Source of the DNA: Pseudomonas sp. QTF5
Lineage (GTDB): Bacteria; Pseudomonadota; Gammaproteobacteria; Pseudomonadales; Pseudomonadaceae
Assembly (NCBI RefSeq): GCF_000512695.2
Contig: NZ_AZRW02000001.1
Location: 1 to 64,000 of the forward strand
Direction: 5' to 3'
DNA length: 64,000 nt
The notes under the pieces were generated by a model. It searched no databases and was not told the origin of the DNA. It saw only the letters and a list, made by a program, of their open reading frames with translations. Below, one piece after another: positions 8,004 to 17,594 of the stretch (positions are counted from its first letter, which is position 1; each line of letters opens with the position of its first letter). The translations under genes and the position numbers were made by a program.

Positions 8004-9650
8004 TTACAGAGCCATATCTGTCGCAGCATTAGCCTTCGGCGCCTTAGCCGGAGCGGCCGGAGCAGCAGCCGGAGCCGCTACCTGACCAATCACCGGCGGT
8101 GGAGTCAGCTGCAATACCTTGGCGGTATAAGCCCACTCTTCAGCCACTTTCACAGGGTTGCTGTTCAGTTGAGTGCCATAGCTTGGCACGATCTGGTGCA
8201 GCTTTTCCTGCCAGGCTGGGGTCGCAACCTTGTCCTTGAACACTTTCTGCAGCACGGTCAGCATGATCGGTGCAGCAGTCGAAGCGCCTGGCGATGCACC
8301 CAGCAGACCAGCGATGGTGCCGTCAGCAGAAGCAACGATCTCGGTGCCCAGTTTCAGCACGCCACCCGCTGCTTCATCACGCTTGATGATTTGCACGCGT
8401 TGGCCGGCTTGCCACAGGCGCCAGTCTTCGGCTTTGGCGTTCGGGAAGTATTCTTTCAGGGCGTTGAGGCGGTCTTCGTCAGACAGCATCAGTTGGCCTG
8501 CAAGGTACTCGACCAGCGGGTATTCCTTGATGCCGACCTTGGTCATTGGCCACACGTTGTGCGTGGTCGTGGTGGTCAGCAGGTCCAGGTACGAACCTTC
8601 TTTCAGGAACTTGGTGCTGAAGGTCGCGAATGGGCCAAACAGGATGACGCGCTTGCCGTCCAGAACACGGGTGTCCAAGTGCGGAACCGACATTGGCGGT
8701 GCGCCAACGGAGGCTTTGCCGTAGGCCTTGGCCAGGTGTTGCTCGGCGATGGTCGGGTTTTCGGTCACGAGGAACGAGCCGCCGACCGGGAAGCCTGCGT
8801 ATTCCTTGGCTTCAGGAATGCCGGACTTCTGTAGCAGGTGCAGTGCACCGCCGCCCGCGCCGATGAAGACGAACTTGGCGTCGGTTTCGGTTTTGGTGCC
8901 GTCTTTCAGGTTTTTGTAGCTGACGCGCCAGGTGCCGTCTTCGTTCTTGGTGATGTCTTGCACTTCGCTAGACAGTTTCAAGTCGAACTTCGGCGTGGTT
9001 TGCAGGTGTGCGACGAACTGGCGGGTGATCTCGCCGAAGTTGACGTCGGTACCGAGCGGGCTCCAGGTGGCCGCGACTTTCTGGTTCGGGTCACGCCCTT
9101 CCATCATCAGCGGAACCCACTTCTTGATGACAGCCGGGTCTTCGGAGTACTGCATGCCGGCGAACAGCGGGCTCGCTTGCAGGGCTTCGTAGCGCTTCTT
9201 CAGGAACTTGATGTTGTCGTCGCCCCACACAAAGCTCATGTGCGGAGTGGAGTTGATGAACGAACGCGGGTTCTTCAGCACGCCTTGCTGAACTTGCCAG
9301 GCCCAGAACTGACGGGAGATCTGGAAAGCTTCGTTGATTTCAACGGCTTTCGGGATCTGGACGTTGCCCTTGTCGTCTTCCGGGGTGTAGTTCAACTCGG
9401 CCAGGGCGGAGTGACCGGTACCGGCGTTGTTCCAGCCGTTGGAGCTTTCCTGGGCGACGCCGTCGAGGCGCTCGACCATTTCCATCGACAGACCAGGTTC
9501 CAGCTCATTAAGCCAGACACCCAGCGTTGCACTCATGATGCCGCCGCCAATGAGCAGCACATCGACTTTCTTTGCCTCTTCCGCGTGAACGGACGTGATC
9601 CCCATCGACAAAGCCAGCCCCAGCAGGGCCGTGTTCAGTTTCTTAAACAT
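8004..9650 (-). CDS. mqo: Malate:quinone oxidoreductase
   Basis: The 548-residue flavoprotein oxidises malate to oxaloacetate and passes electrons to membrane quinone, replacing or supplementing NAD-malate dehydrogenase in the TCA cycle. [19 protein letters not shown] is the FAD-binding GxGxxS motif, followed by family signatures [19 protein letters not shown] and [13 protein letters not shown]. The N-terminus [17 protein letters not shown]...VHA looks like a signal peptide, known for one of the two Pseudomonas Mqo types. The C-terminus has an Ala/Pro-rich tail of about 25 residues. Start set at ATG 9650, with AGGTG just upstream; a GTG at 9659 is less likely. Confidence 0.95.
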   Translation of the reverse strand: MFKKLNTALLGLALSMGITSVHAEEAKKVDVLLIGGGIMSATLGVWLNELEPGLSMEMVERLDGVAQESSNGWNNAGTGHSALAELNYTPEDDKGNVQIPKAVEINEAFQISRQFWAWQVQQGVLKNPRSFINSTPHMSFVWGDDNIKFLKKRYEALQASPLFAGMQYSEDPAVIKKWVPLMMEGRDPNQKVAATWSPLGTDVNFGEITRQFVAHLQTTPKFDLKLSSEVQDITKNEDGTWRVSYKNLKDGTKTETDAKFVFIGAGGGALHLLQKSGIPEAKEYAGFPVGGSFLVTENPTIAEQHLAKAYGKASVGAPPMSVPHLDTRVLDGKRVILFGPFATFSTKFLKEGSYLDLLTTTTTHNVWPMTKVGIKEYPLVEYLAGQLMLSDEDRLNALKEYFPNAKAEDWRLWQAGQRVQIIKRDEAAGGVLKLGTEIVASADGTIAGLLGASPGASTAAPIMLTVLQKVFKDKVATPAWQEKLHQIVPSYGTQLNSNPVKVAEEWAYTAKVLQLTPPPVIGQVAAPAAAPAAPAKAPKANAATDMAL

Positions 9651-9964
9651 CTGTAGCACCTATGATAAACGCCATCCGCCCCCAATCCTCAACATGAGCA
9701 ACCCAGGTGTACGGGTACGCAGGCAGCGTGCCGTGGGTTCCTGCACTTACAAGGATTTGAAGGTGGGCACACAAGGCCGACGTGTCCATCGACCTCAGTT
9801 ATATGTCCCTCGTGCACTGATTTTTATCATTATTGGCTCAGTTACTTGAGCGACATTGATTCTGTCGGACGTCTGTGGACGTACGAACCGAATAAGTCAA
9901 ACCAAGTTAATGCGACAGAATATCACGCCTCGACCAGCCTGCGCGCCCGAAAGGACTCAACAGT
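9651..9964. other. Intergenic region upstream of mqo
   Basis: These 314 bases must contain the mqo promoter on the minus strand. Short AT-rich stretches lie at 9820-9850, but I cannot assign -35 and -10 boxes with confidence. No gene or repeat was recognised. Confidence 0.4.
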
Positions 9965-10675
9965 CTAGTCGGGACGGGGTCCGCGATCGGCGTCTTTGCT
10001 CAAACGATCCAGCACAAATGCCTTGGCGTTGCGCGTCATCTGGTCGAGATGCCGGTCGCGCTGCTTCTCTGCATCGATCATCGCCCGCTTGCCGTGTTTC
10101 TGCAGCAGATACGTATGTATCTGCCGCACCTCTAAAGAACTGTAGATTGATGTGACATCCAGTAAGCCCATCAAGCCTTCAGTGCCGTGATCACGGGTGT
10201 TCATCAGCACTTGAGTGCCGCGCACGTCCAACACTTGAAAGCCCATCGATTCAAACCAGGGCACCTTGGCAACGGTGCAGGTCAGTTCGGCATGCGGGTA
10301 GCGGCCGAGCATGTCTTGCAGCATCGCCCGGGCAACGCCCCGCCGCCGATGACTGGCCTGCACCGCCATATACGCCACGCCGCACGCCTCGGGATCGTCC
10401 TTGACTGGCAGGTACAGCAGAAAGCCGATGACCGTCTCGGGGTCTTCGTCATCCGTTGCAACGATCAATTCGACAGCAATGCCTTTGGCGCCGCTGAGCG
10501 CTTCGAGGTAGAGATGAACCTCATAGCCCACTGCGTATTGATACACGTTGTACAACGGGTTGCTCGGCGCGATGCCCACCATGCTGATGTCGGTCAGGTT
10601 GTCGACGACCATCTGCAGGATCTGGCTGTTGATGGGCTCTGGGCATGGCGTGGCAAAGTGGGTGAGCTGGGGCAT
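9965..10675 (-). CDS. GNAT-family N-acetyltransferase
   Basis: A 236-residue protein whose middle is a GNAT fold. ETVIGFLLYLPV is followed by GVAYMAVQASHRRRGVARAM, with the RRRGVA acetyl-CoA loop, and then KVPWFESMGFQVLDVRGTQV. About 60 residues precede and 90 follow the core, longer than minimal GNATs. The C-terminal tail is rich in Arg, Lys and Asp (MIDAEKQRDRHLDQMTRNAK) and probably helical. The substrate is unknown. It is encoded downstream of, and on the same strand as, the YceI gene, with a 72-base gap. Confidence 0.8.
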   Translation of the reverse strand: MPQLTHFATPCPEPINSQILQMVVDNLTDISMVGIAPSNPLYNVYQYAVGYEVHLYLEALSGAKGIAVELIVATDDEDPETVIGFLLYLPVKDDPEACGVAYMAVQASHRRRGVARAMLQDMLGRYPHAELTCTVAKVPWFESMGFQVLDVRGTQVLMNTRDHGTEGLMGLLDVTSIYSSLEVRQIHTYLLQKHGKRAMIDAEKQRDRHLDQMTRNAKAFVLDRLSKDADRGPRPD

Positions 10676-10747
10676 TGCGTTGTTGACTCCGGGTTAAGCT
10701 GAGCATCAGCCCCGCTATTGTCACAGATCGAGCCCCTCACAGGAAAA

Positions 10748-11317
10748 TCACTGCTCGGGCGCGACGATGCGGAAGCGGATGCTGATGTCGTTAGAGACAA
10801 CCTTGTCGCCCCACTCCCCTTCCCCGATGTTGAAGTCCCTGCGTTTCACAACGATGTCGCCATCGAAGATCCCGATGGCATGTTCCGGCTTCAACAGCAC
10901 CTTCACCTGCAACTCGCGCGTCATGCCCCTGAGCGTGAGGTTGCCGGTGATCAAGTAGCGGTGGTCGCCCAGTGCTTTCACCCCGGTCGATTCAAAGGTG
11001 GCCACCGGATACTTCGCCGTGTTGAACCAGGCAGGCTTTTGCAGCTCACTGTTGGCATCGCTGCCCCCGGCTTCGATGCTGGCAAGGTCGATGGTCAGCG
11101 TGGCGCGGGCCGCGGTGGGGTTCGCCGTGTCGAAATCGAGCGTGGCGTCGAACTTGCCGAAGGTGCCATACGCCCTGGTGCCGAACTGGTTATAGGTGAA
11201 CGATATCTTGCTGGCGGTGGTATTGACCTGGGTGTATTCGACGGCGTGGGCGCAGGGCAAAGTGCCGACCAGGAGGATGGCGAGCAATGCGGCGAAACGC
11301 GGGAATCGAGGAGGCAT
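10748..11317 (-). CDS. YceI-family periplasmic protein
   Basis: The 189-residue protein starts with a clear signal peptide (LLAILLVGTLPCAHA). The YceI beta-barrel follows: VNTTASKISFTYNQFG, TLDFDTANPTAARATLTIDL, LQKPAWFNTAKYPVATFEST and ITGNLTLRGMTRELQVKVLL. The family forms a lipocalin-like barrel that binds isoprenoid or similar lipids in the periplasm, and is often encoded with a cytochrome b561, which is absent here. Function is inferred from the family only. Confidence 0.9.
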   Translation of the reverse strand: MPPRFPRFAALLAILLVGTLPCAHAVEYTQVNTTASKISFTYNQFGTRAYGTFGKFDATLDFDTANPTAARATLTIDLASIEAGGSDANSELQKPAWFNTAKYPVATFESTGVKALGDHRYLITGNLTLRGMTRELQVKVLLKPEHAIGIFDGDIVVKRRDFNIGEGEWGDKVVSNDISIRFRIVAPEQ

Positions 11318-11453
11318 GGGATTCTCCGGTTGAAGCGCCCTTCAGGGATTGAAGTACCGCACCGACGTGGCTGCGATAGCTGGACTTAAGCAAATAATCG
11401 TTGGTTACGCTAGGTCCGGGGGTAAATGCGATCTGTCGAGGCTGACACTGATT

Positions 11454-11490
11454 GGAAAGTCCTCGGCGTTGAGGACTTTCCTGGTTTTTT
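11454..11490. terminator. Strong hairpin between NTF2-like and YceI genes
   Basis: GGAAAGTCCTC pairs perfectly with GAGGACTTTCC around a six-base loop, followed on the plus strand by TGGTTTTTT. The T-run faces right, while both neighbouring genes run left, so it is not a textbook terminator for either. It may still end leftward transcripts from the gene at 11519. Confidence 0.5.
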
Positions 11491-11518
11491 CAAACAGTAG
11501 TGCCACCAACCCGAAGGA

Positions 11519-11899
11519 TCAGACGCTCGGATGGGTATGGTAAATCTTGCTGACGATGGTCCACTTGCCTTCTACCTTCAGCAGGTTGAAGAAGTCGGTG
11601 AAGCGGAACCCCGAGACGTTGTCGGTATCGACCCGCGCACTGGCCGCCGTGCCGACGATGTCGATGCGCACGATGGCGGCTTTGGCTTCCGGGGATGGAC
11701 GGAACGCGTTGTCGATGACGTCGTAGAGATTCTGGATTGCGCCGCCGACGAGCTTGTCGCCATCGACACCAAACATCGTGGCCTGCTCGTTGAAGGCGGG
11801 CTTCATCAGTGCGCTGTCGGCTTTCGCGCCACCTTCGTTGTACTGGTTAAGTACGTCGACAATCGCGTTGTATTCCTGAACGTAAGTAAGACTGCTCAT
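11519..11899 (-). CDS. NTF2-fold protein, lumazine-binding-like family
   Basis: A 126-residue single-domain protein with the cone-shaped NTF2 pattern: IVDVLNQYNEGGAKADSALM, then FNEQATMFGVDGDKLVGGAI, then SGFRFTDFFNLLKVEGKWTI and a terminal KIYHTH. This resembles the group called putative lumazine-binding (PF12893), whose ligand is unproven. The start at 11899 is preceded by AGGAG eight bases away; a longer reading runs into the neighbouring REP element and is rejected. It stands alone. Confidence 0.75.
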   Translation of the reverse strand: MSSLTYVQEYNAIVDVLNQYNEGGAKADSALMKPAFNEQATMFGVDGDKLVGGAIQNLYDVIDNAFRPSPEAKAAIVRIDIVGTAASARVDTDNVSGFRFTDFFNLLKVEGKWTIVSKIYHTHPSV

Positions 11900-11943
11900 T
11901 GCATGACTCCTGATAAGTAACTGACACGGGTTATTGCACGGAA

Positions 11944-12038
11944 CCTGTGGGAGCGGGCTTGCTCGCGAAAGCGGACTGACAGTCGACAACGATGTTGAAT
12001 GTTATGACGCCTTCGCGAGCAAGCCCGCTCCCACAGGG
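11944..12038. repeat. REP doublet (inverted pair)
   Basis: Two REP units face each other: CCTGTGGGAGCGGGCTTGCT at the left and its reverse complement ending in CTCCCACAGG at the right, with about 35 bases between. This is the REPIN arrangement of fluorescent pseudomonads, mobilised by RAYT transposases elsewhere in such genomes. Confidence 0.9.
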
Positions 12039-12063
12039 ATTGCGTTTGACTGGAGGAGGGTGA

Positions 12064-13323
12064 TCAGGTTTTCTGCACCACCCGGGCAACCCCTGAAGGC
12101 TCAATGCTGACCTTTTCCCACTTGGCGATGACCAAGGGTGCAATCGCATTGCCCAGCACGTTCAGGGTGGTGGTGCCGCTGTCGATAATCCGGAAGATGC
12201 CGGCAATCAGTGCGACCCCTTCCAGTGGAAGACCGGCCGATGCCAAGGTGGCGGACAGGATGATGATGGCGAACCCGGGAACCCCGGCGGCCCCTTTGGA
12301 CGTCAGCACCATCGTCACCACCAGCAGTATCTGCTGGGACAGCGACAGGTCGATCCCATAGAGTTGCGCGACAAAAATCGTCGCCACACCGAGGAAGATT
12401 GACGCACCATCCAGGTTGAATGCGTAACCCACCGGCACCACAAAACTGACGATACGGCGCGGCACGCCATAGTGTTCCAGCTTGCTCATCAGCTGCGGCA
12501 TGACCGACGCCGATGCGGCGCTGGAGAACGCCAGAATCAGTTCATTACGGAAATACTTGATCAGTTTGAAAATATTCTCGCCAATCAAGTAGCAAATACC
12601 GCCCAGCACCACCAGCGCAAAGACAATCAGAGCCAGGTAAACCACGCCGATCAACTTGAGCAAAGGCAATAGCGAGGCAAAGCCAAAGGTCGCCACGGTA
12701 GCGCCGATCATGCCAAATACCCCGATCGGTGCATAAGCCATGACAATACTGACGACCTTGAACATGGCATCAGAAATGCCTTGAACCACCGCCACCACTG
12801 GTGCGCTCTTCTCTTTGGGGAGCGAGTTCAATGCCAGGCCAAACAGCACAGCGAAGAACAGCACCGAGAGCAACTTCGCTTCCGACATCGCGACAAAAAC
12901 GTTATCGGGAACGATGTTTTGCAGGATGACGAGAGCGCCCTTCGAAGGCTCCATGTTGACCGAGGCGGTGCTGTGGGAAATGCCCGAAATATCGGTGCCC
13001 GTGCCGGGCTCGAAAATATTGGCGAAACACAGCCCCATCACAATGGCCAGTCCGGTAATCGCGAAGAAATACCCCAGCGACTTGACGCCCATGCGCCCAA
13101 AAGACTTGTTATCACCGCCGCCGGCAATCCCCAGAATCATGCAACAGAACACAATGGGAACAACGACCATCTTCATCATCTTGATGAAAATATCGCCAAG
13201 GGGTTTGAGGATTTCAGAACTGATCCAGCCTTGATATTGCGGGTGTGTATTGAAGTACCAACCGACGAGCACGCCAAGCAACAGCCCGGCAACTATTTGC
13301 CAAACCAAAGGGATACGTTTCAT
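12064..13323 (-). CDS. Dicarboxylate/amino acid:cation symporter (DAACS family)
   Basis: The 419-residue membrane protein belongs to the glutamate/dicarboxylate symporter family. Eight membrane helices and two re-entrant hairpins are expected. FSSAASASVMPQLMSKLEHY is hairpin 1 with its Ser-rich tip, GYAFNLDGASIFLGVATIF holds the NxDG cation-site motif, and TSKGAAGVPGFAIIILSATL is hairpin 2. The family takes up C4-dicarboxylates, glutamate or aspartate with protons or sodium; the exact substrate is uncertain. It lies downstream of, and on the same strand as, the VOC gene at 13437-13862, with a LysR gene beyond, suggesting one regulated cluster. Confidence 0.9.
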   Translation of the reverse strand: MKRIPLVWQIVAGLLLGVLVGWYFNTHPQYQGWISSEILKPLGDIFIKMMKMVVVPIVFCCMILGIAGGGDNKSFGRMGVKSLGYFFAITGLAIVMGLCFANIFEPGTGTDISGISHSTASVNMEPSKGALVILQNIVPDNVFVAMSEAKLLSVLFFAVLFGLALNSLPKEKSAPVVAVVQGISDAMFKVVSIVMAYAPIGVFGMIGATVATFGFASLLPLLKLIGVVYLALIVFALVVLGGICYLIGENIFKLIKYFRNELILAFSSAASASVMPQLMSKLEHYGVPRRIVSFVVPVGYAFNLDGASIFLGVATIFVAQLYGIDLSLSQQILLVVTMVLTSKGAAGVPGFAIIILSATLASAGLPLEGVALIAGIFRIIDSGTTTLNVLGNAIAPLVIAKWEKVSIEPSGVARVVQKT

Positions 13324-13436
13324 GTCTAGCCTTCTTGTTGGAATGAAAGGACTGCGTTACATGGCAGTTGCTAGAGTCATGAGCTTCCAGCTCACTTGAA
13401 ATCGAATGGCACAACAAGGTTGTGCCATTACTTCTA

Positions 13437-13862
13437 TTACTTGGCGAAGAGCTGGCTCATATCCTTGAACGCCTTGAACTCAAGTGCGTTGCCACACGGA
13501 TCGAACAGGAACATGGTGGCTTGTTCGCCGACCTGCCCCTTGAATCGAATGTAGGGTTCAATCACAAACTCGGTACCAAAGGACTTCAGGCGCTCGGCCA
13601 GGGCCTCCCACTGCTGCCACTCCAGGATGATGCCGAAGTGCGGAACGGGGACGTCGTGCCCGTCTACCGGATTGCTATGGACGCTCTCCTGAGAAGCAGT
13701 TTTGGGGTGTTCATGGATAACCAGTTGGTGACCGTAGAAATCAAAGTCGACCCACTGCGTGCTGGAGCGACCCTCTTGCAGCCCGAACACTTCACCGTAA
13801 AAGGTGCGTGCCGCCGCGAGGTCATAAACAGGGATCGCCAGGTGAAAAGGAGAAAGGCTCAT
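13437..13862 (-). CDS. VOC-family protein (glyoxalase/dioxygenase superfamily)
   Basis: A 141-residue protein with the paired beta-alpha-beta-beta-beta modules of the vicinal oxygen chelate fold. Possible metal ligands are the His in [11 protein letters not shown], the His in [10 protein letters not shown] and the Glu in GNALEFKAF, near the usual positions. Members include dioxygenases, lyases and resistance proteins, and the reaction here is unknown. The start at 13862 has TTGGAG six bases upstream; the longer reading lacks a site. It diverges from the LysR gene at 13980 and precedes the symporter. Confidence 0.82.
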   Translation of the reverse strand: MSLSPFHLAIPVYDLAAARTFYGEVFGLQEGRSSTQWVDFDFYGHQLVIHEHPKTASQESVHSNPVDGHDVPVPHFGIILEWQQWEALAERLKSFGTEFVIEPYIRFKGQVGEQATMFLFDPCGNALEFKAFKDMSQLFAK

Positions 13863-13979
13863 CGGAACTCCAATCAAGGTTGTTATCGGTTTTGTTTTGA
13901 GTACGGAGCCAATCGTAGAGCCGCAGACCAAGCAAAAAAATCAATATATATTTCTTAGAAACACAATTAATATTTGTGA

Positions 13980-14858
13980 ATGATCAAAGAACTGAAAACA
14001 CTCATCGCCGTCGCACGGGAAGGCACCTTTGCCGCTGCCGGCAACAGGATCGGGCTGACGCAGGCCGCCGTGAGCGCCCAGATGCAACGTCTGGAGGCCG
14101 AGTTGGGTTTCCAGATTTTCGACCGCAAGGGCCGCTCGGCTCACCTGAACAGAATGGGGCATCAGATACTTCTGCAGGCGCAGGAGTTGCTTCGCCTTTA
14201 TGACAATCTGGGGTCCACCACGGTTGGACTGCCAGCCAGCGTTCTGGTGAACATCGGCGCCATCGCTTCCGTGCAGCGCTCGTACTTACCGGATGCGCTC
14301 GCCAAATTTCACCAACAATGTCCGCAATGCCGAACCCGTGTGATCCCGGGTCTGTCGATGGAGTTGGTCAACCTGGTGGATGCCGGCGAGATCGACATGG
14401 CGGTGATCATTCGCCCGCCCTTCTCACTGCAAAGCGATCTGCGCTGGACGACCCTGGCCCTTGAGCCCTACCGGCTGATCGTTCCGCGTGATGTGCCCGG
14501 AGAAGACTGGTCGGCACTGCTTTCCAGCCAACCTTTCATTCGCTACGACCGATCATCTTTTGGCGGCAGGCAGGTCGATCGTTTCTTGCGGCAAATGCAT
14601 TTCACCTTGCGTGAAGTGTGCGAGCTGGATGAACTGGAGGCCATTATCAAGCTGGTCGAAAATGGCGTCGGCGTGGCGCTGGTGCCGCAGACGGCGACCC
14701 ATCAGGATTGGCCCGCCGGGGTGCGCGTGCTGGACCTGGGGCAACACACCTTCCATCGTGATATCGGTCTCGTCCATCGGGCTCGGCAAAGTTTTACCGA
14801 ACCGGTACGGGTACTGGCCCAACTGATCGTTGAGCAGGTTCAGAGCGGTTACGAATAA
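13980..14858 (+). CDS. LysR-family transcriptional regulator
   Basis: The 292-residue protein has the N-terminal winged helix (TLIAVAREGTFAAAGNRIGL, then TQAAVSAQMQRLEAELGFQI) and a full substrate-binding domain ending QLIVEQVQSGYE. It diverges from the VOC gene across an AT-rich 117-base spacer (AATATATATTTC, AATTAATATT), which should contain its operator. The likely targets are the VOC and symporter genes. Its last ten bases overlap the 3' end of the convergent MocR-type gene. Confidence 0.9.
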   Translation: MIKELKTLIAVAREGTFAAAGNRIGLTQAAVSAQMQRLEAELGFQIFDRKGRSAHLNRMGHQILLQAQELLRLYDNLGSTTVGLPASVLVNIGAIASVQRSYLPDALAKFHQQCPQCRTRVIPGLSMELVNLVDAGEIDMAVIIRPPFSLQSDLRWTTLALEPYRLIVPRDVPGEDWSALLSSQPFIRYDRSSFGGRQVDRFLRQMHFTLREVCELDELEAIIKLVENGVGVALVPQTATHQDWPAGVRVLDLGQHTFHRDIGLVHRARQSFTEPVRVLAQLIVEQVQSGYE

Positions 14859-16180
14859 GCCCCAATCATCCACTTCACCTTTTCCAGCGCCTCGCGCAGT
14901 GCGCCCATCTCCACAGAGCCCAGCGCCAGGCGAAACGCATGCGGGACATTGGCCGAAGTGGCAAACGGTTCGGCGGTGGAAACCGACACATTTTCGCGCA
15001 TCAACGCCATGGCGATCTGGTCGGCCCTTGCGTCTTCCGACAACGGCAGCCAAAGAAAATACGACGATGGATGGCGAATGAACCGCAGTCCCGCCAGTAC
15101 CTCGCCGGCCACGACTTGCCTCGCTTGCGCGTCCCGGCGTTTTTCAGCTTCCAGTTGCATGACGGTGCCGTCGTCGAGCCATGTCGTGGCGATCGCCGTC
15201 ATCACGCCTGGGGTATTCCAGGTGGTCGCTTTGATCGTGCGCTCCAGCGCGGGCACGTTTTGGAGGGGGGCGACGACGAAGCCGACGCGCAATCCGGTAG
15301 CCACACTCTTGGAGAGCCCTGACACGTAAACCGTCCTCTCGGGGGCGAGTTCCGCCAGCGGTGCGGGGGGATTTTCCGCCAGGAAGGCGTAAGCGGCGTC
15401 CTCGATGATTAGCAGCCCATGCCGGCGCGCAATCGTCACCAGAGACTCGCGTTGATCGGTACTCATCACCCATCCCAGCGGATTGTGCAGGGTCGGCATC
15501 GTGTACACGGCCCGCACGCGTCTATGCCGGCACAGGCTTTCCAGCGCCTGCAGATCAGGCCCGTGATCGAGCACTGGAATGGGCACGATTTCAAGGTGCA
15601 GTGAGTCGGCCAGGACCTTGAATCCTGAATAGGTCAACGCATCCGCCGCAATCACGTCACCGGGTTGCAGCAGCGCCATCATCGTCACGGCTAGCCCCTG
15701 CTGGGCACCGTTGACGATCAGCACCTGCTCCGCCTCAACCGTCAGGCCCCGGACGCGCAGATGGCGCGCCACAGAGGCGCGTTCATGCGGGCGCCCGGCG
15801 TGTGGCTGGTAGCGCAGCAGCGATTCCAGATCGCCGGCCGCTGCGAGCTGGCGCAGGGCATTGCGCAACAGTTCTGCCTGCCCGGGAAGCGCTGGATAGT
15901 TGAAGTTCAGGTCGGTCATGCCAGCGGCAACGGCATGCTGGTCGATTGCCTGGTTAGGCGACCACGAGGTTTCCCTGACGAACGTCCCCCGCCCCGCTTC
16001 CCCGCTGACCAGGCCCATGGCTTCAAGCTCCGCATAAACCCGGGTTGCGGTCACCAGAGCCAGCCCTTCGGTTGCCGCCAACTGACGGTGCGTCGGCAAA
16101 CGCGTGCCCGGCAACAATCGTCCGGAACGGATATCCGCCGCAAATGCATCCACCAGTGATTTGTAGCGGGAACGAGGCAT
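14849..16180 (-). CDS. MocR-family regulator (GntR HTH fused to aminotransferase-like domain)
   Basis: Residues 1-75 form a GntR winged helix (RLLPGTRLPTHRQLAATEGL, TATRVYAELEAMGLVSGEAG). A linker and a fold-type I aminotransferase domain follow. The latter has NGAQQGLAVTMMALLQPGDV, NPLGWVMS, IIEDAAYAFLAEN (the Asp that holds the PLP ring nitrogen) and SGLSKSVATGLRVGFVVAP, whose Lys should form the Schiff base. MocR proteins use PLP as an effector sensor and usually control a neighbouring transporter or enzyme. It diverges from a DMT exporter at 16269. Start is uncertain: ATG 16180 or TTG 16201, neither with a good ribosome site. Confidence 0.9.
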   Translation of the reverse strand: MPRSRYKSLVDAFAADIRSGRLLPGTRLPTHRQLAATEGLALVTATRVYAELEAMGLVSGEAGRGTFVRETSWSPNQAIDQHAVAAGMTDLNFNYPALPGQAELLRNALRQLAAAGDLESLLRYQPHAGRPHERASVARHLRVRGLTVEAEQVLIVNGAQQGLAVTMMALLQPGDVIAADALTYSGFKVLADSLHLEIVPIPVLDHGPDLQALESLCRHRRVRAVYTMPTLHNPLGWVMSTDQRESLVTIARRHGLLIIEDAAYAFLAENPPAPLAELAPERTVYVSGLSKSVATGLRVGFVVAPLQNVPALERTIKATTWNTPGVMTAIATTWLDDGTVMQLEAEKRRDAQARQVVAGEVLAGLRFIRHPSSYFLWLPLSEDARADQIAMALMRENVSVSTAEPFATSANVPHAFRLALGSVEMGALREALEKVKWMIGAYS

Positions 16181-16268
16181 GTGCAAGTGTATCCATGACA
16201 ATATTTTGATTGTATTGAGTTTCGTTTATACGATGCCTCCCATGCAACCTGCATAAAGGGGATCCTCA

Positions 16269-17165
16269 ATGGAACGCACATCGAACCTGCAACACCACAC
16301 CACGGAAAAGACCGCGAGCGGATGGCTCAACGGGTTCATCGGCGTGCTCATCTTCAGCGGCTCGCTGCCGGCGACACGAGTGGCCGTTCTGGAATTTGAC
16401 CCAGTCTTCTTGACCGTTGCCCGGGCCAGCATCGCGGCTATTCTGGCGCTGTGCATGCTGCTGCTTTTCAACGAAAAACGGCCGGCCAAAAGTCAGCTTT
16501 TCTCCCTGGCAATCGTGGCGCTCGGCGTTGTTTTGGGGTTTCCGCTGTTGACCGCGTTGGCGCTGCAATATGTGACGTCCGCGCATTCCATCGTCTTCGT
16601 TGGCCTGTTGCCACTCGCCACCGCAGCGTTCGGTGTCTGGCGCGGTGGCGAGCGGCCCCGGCCGGTTTTCTGGTTTTTCTCGGTGCTGGGAAGCCTGCTG
16701 GTGGTGGGGTTTGCCGTCTCCCAAGGCCTGACCGCCTCTCCTGCGGGGGACATCCTGATGTTGCTGGCCATCCTCGCCTGCGGATTGGGCTATGCAGAAG
16801 GCGCGAAGCTTTCAAGAACACTGGGCGGCTGGCAGGTGATTTCCTGGGCCTTGGTGCTGTCGTTGCCCGTCATGATGCCGCTGACCTGGTTCCTGGCCCC
16901 GCCTTCGCTCTCGGGAATCACCCCGACCGCATGGTTCAGCCTGGCTTACGTCTCGCTGTTCAGCATGTTTCTCGGTTTCGTGTTCTGGTACCGCGGGCTG
17001 GCCCAGGGCGGAATTGCCGCCGTCGGTCAGCTTCAGCTGCTACAACCATTTTTTGGCCTGGCGCTGGCAGCCACACTGCTGCATGAGCAAGTCAGCCTTG
17101 GCATGCTGGGTGTGACCGTTGCGGTGATCCTTTGCGTGGTTGGTGCACGAAAGTTCTCGAAGTAG
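16269..17165 (+). CDS. EamA/DMT-family transporter
   Basis: A 298-residue, ten-helix protein with two EamA halves: GFIGVLIFSGSLPATRVAVL at the start and ILMLLAILACGLGYAEGAKL in the second half. AQGGIAAVGQLQLLQPFFGL is the typical helix 9 region. It diverges from the MocR-type gene 88 bases away. Exporters paired with MocR regulators often handle amino acids or vitamin B6-related compounds, but nothing in the sequence fixes the substrate. A terminator follows at 17332. Confidence 0.87.
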   Translation: MERTSNLQHHTTEKTASGWLNGFIGVLIFSGSLPATRVAVLEFDPVFLTVARASIAAILALCMLLLFNEKRPAKSQLFSLAIVALGVVLGFPLLTALALQYVTSAHSIVFVGLLPLATAAFGVWRGGERPRPVFWFFSVLGSLLVVGFAVSQGLTASPAGDILMLLAILACGLGYAEGAKLSRTLGGWQVISWALVLSLPVMMPLTWFLAPPSLSGITPTAWFSLAYVSLFSMFLGFVFWYRGLAQGGIAAVGQLQLLQPFFGLALAATLLHEQVSLGMLGVTVAVILCVVGARKFSK

Positions 17166-17331
17166 ACCGCTCACGGTCAGAAACCGACTGGTGGTCGGCT
17201 TCGGGGTGGCAGGAAGGCTACCCTTTTGGCGTGCTGAGTATTTCGCTGCCGAAGAAGCCCGAAACCATGAACGCGGACAAAAAGGTGCAGATCAAATCCA
17301 GTTGAATCCGAGACAGTCCTTCGCGCAAAAA

Positions 17332-17372
17332 AAGCCCCTTGTCGGGAAGCCGGCACGGGGCTTTTTTTATGT
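17332..17372 (+). terminator. Rho-independent terminator after the DMT gene
   Basis: AAGCCCC...GGGGCTT with an interior TTGTCGG/CCGGCAC stem and a GAAG loop is followed by a run of seven T. It lies 167 bases beyond the exporter stop. Confidence 0.75.
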
Positions 17373-17401
17373 GGTCAAAAAAATAACCGGGCGGGCGCGG
17401 T

Positions 17402-17542
17402 TAATGCCAGTCAGTTAATCCATGTGGGAGCGGGCTTGCTCGCGAAGGCGGCGGGACAGCCAGCATCAATGTTGAATGACACACCGCTTTCGCGAGCAAG
17501 CCCGCTCCCACAGGTTTCGTTTCTTAACTGACCGGCAATTAG
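17402..17542. repeat. REP doublet nested inside an outer inverted repeat
   Basis: TAATGCCAGTCAGTTAA (17402-17418) and TTAACTGACCGGCAATTAG (17524-17542) are near-perfect inverted partners enclosing a REP doublet (about 17422-17513). The same outer motif flanks or abuts elements at 21393-21535, 23914-23959 and 37791-37827. Confidence 0.85.
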
Positions 17543-17594
17543 ACGGTCGCGGCTCGTTATGAACGACCCTGCGTTCTCACGCTGAGCCAAGGCC

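Noticed and set aside
8169..9656. Plus-strand frames opposite mqo
   Set aside because: Antisense shadows of a clearly recognised enzyme.
11944..12038. REP doublets as CRISPR or terminators
   Set aside because: They are inverted pairs scattered singly through the window, not regularly spaced direct repeats, and lack T-runs.
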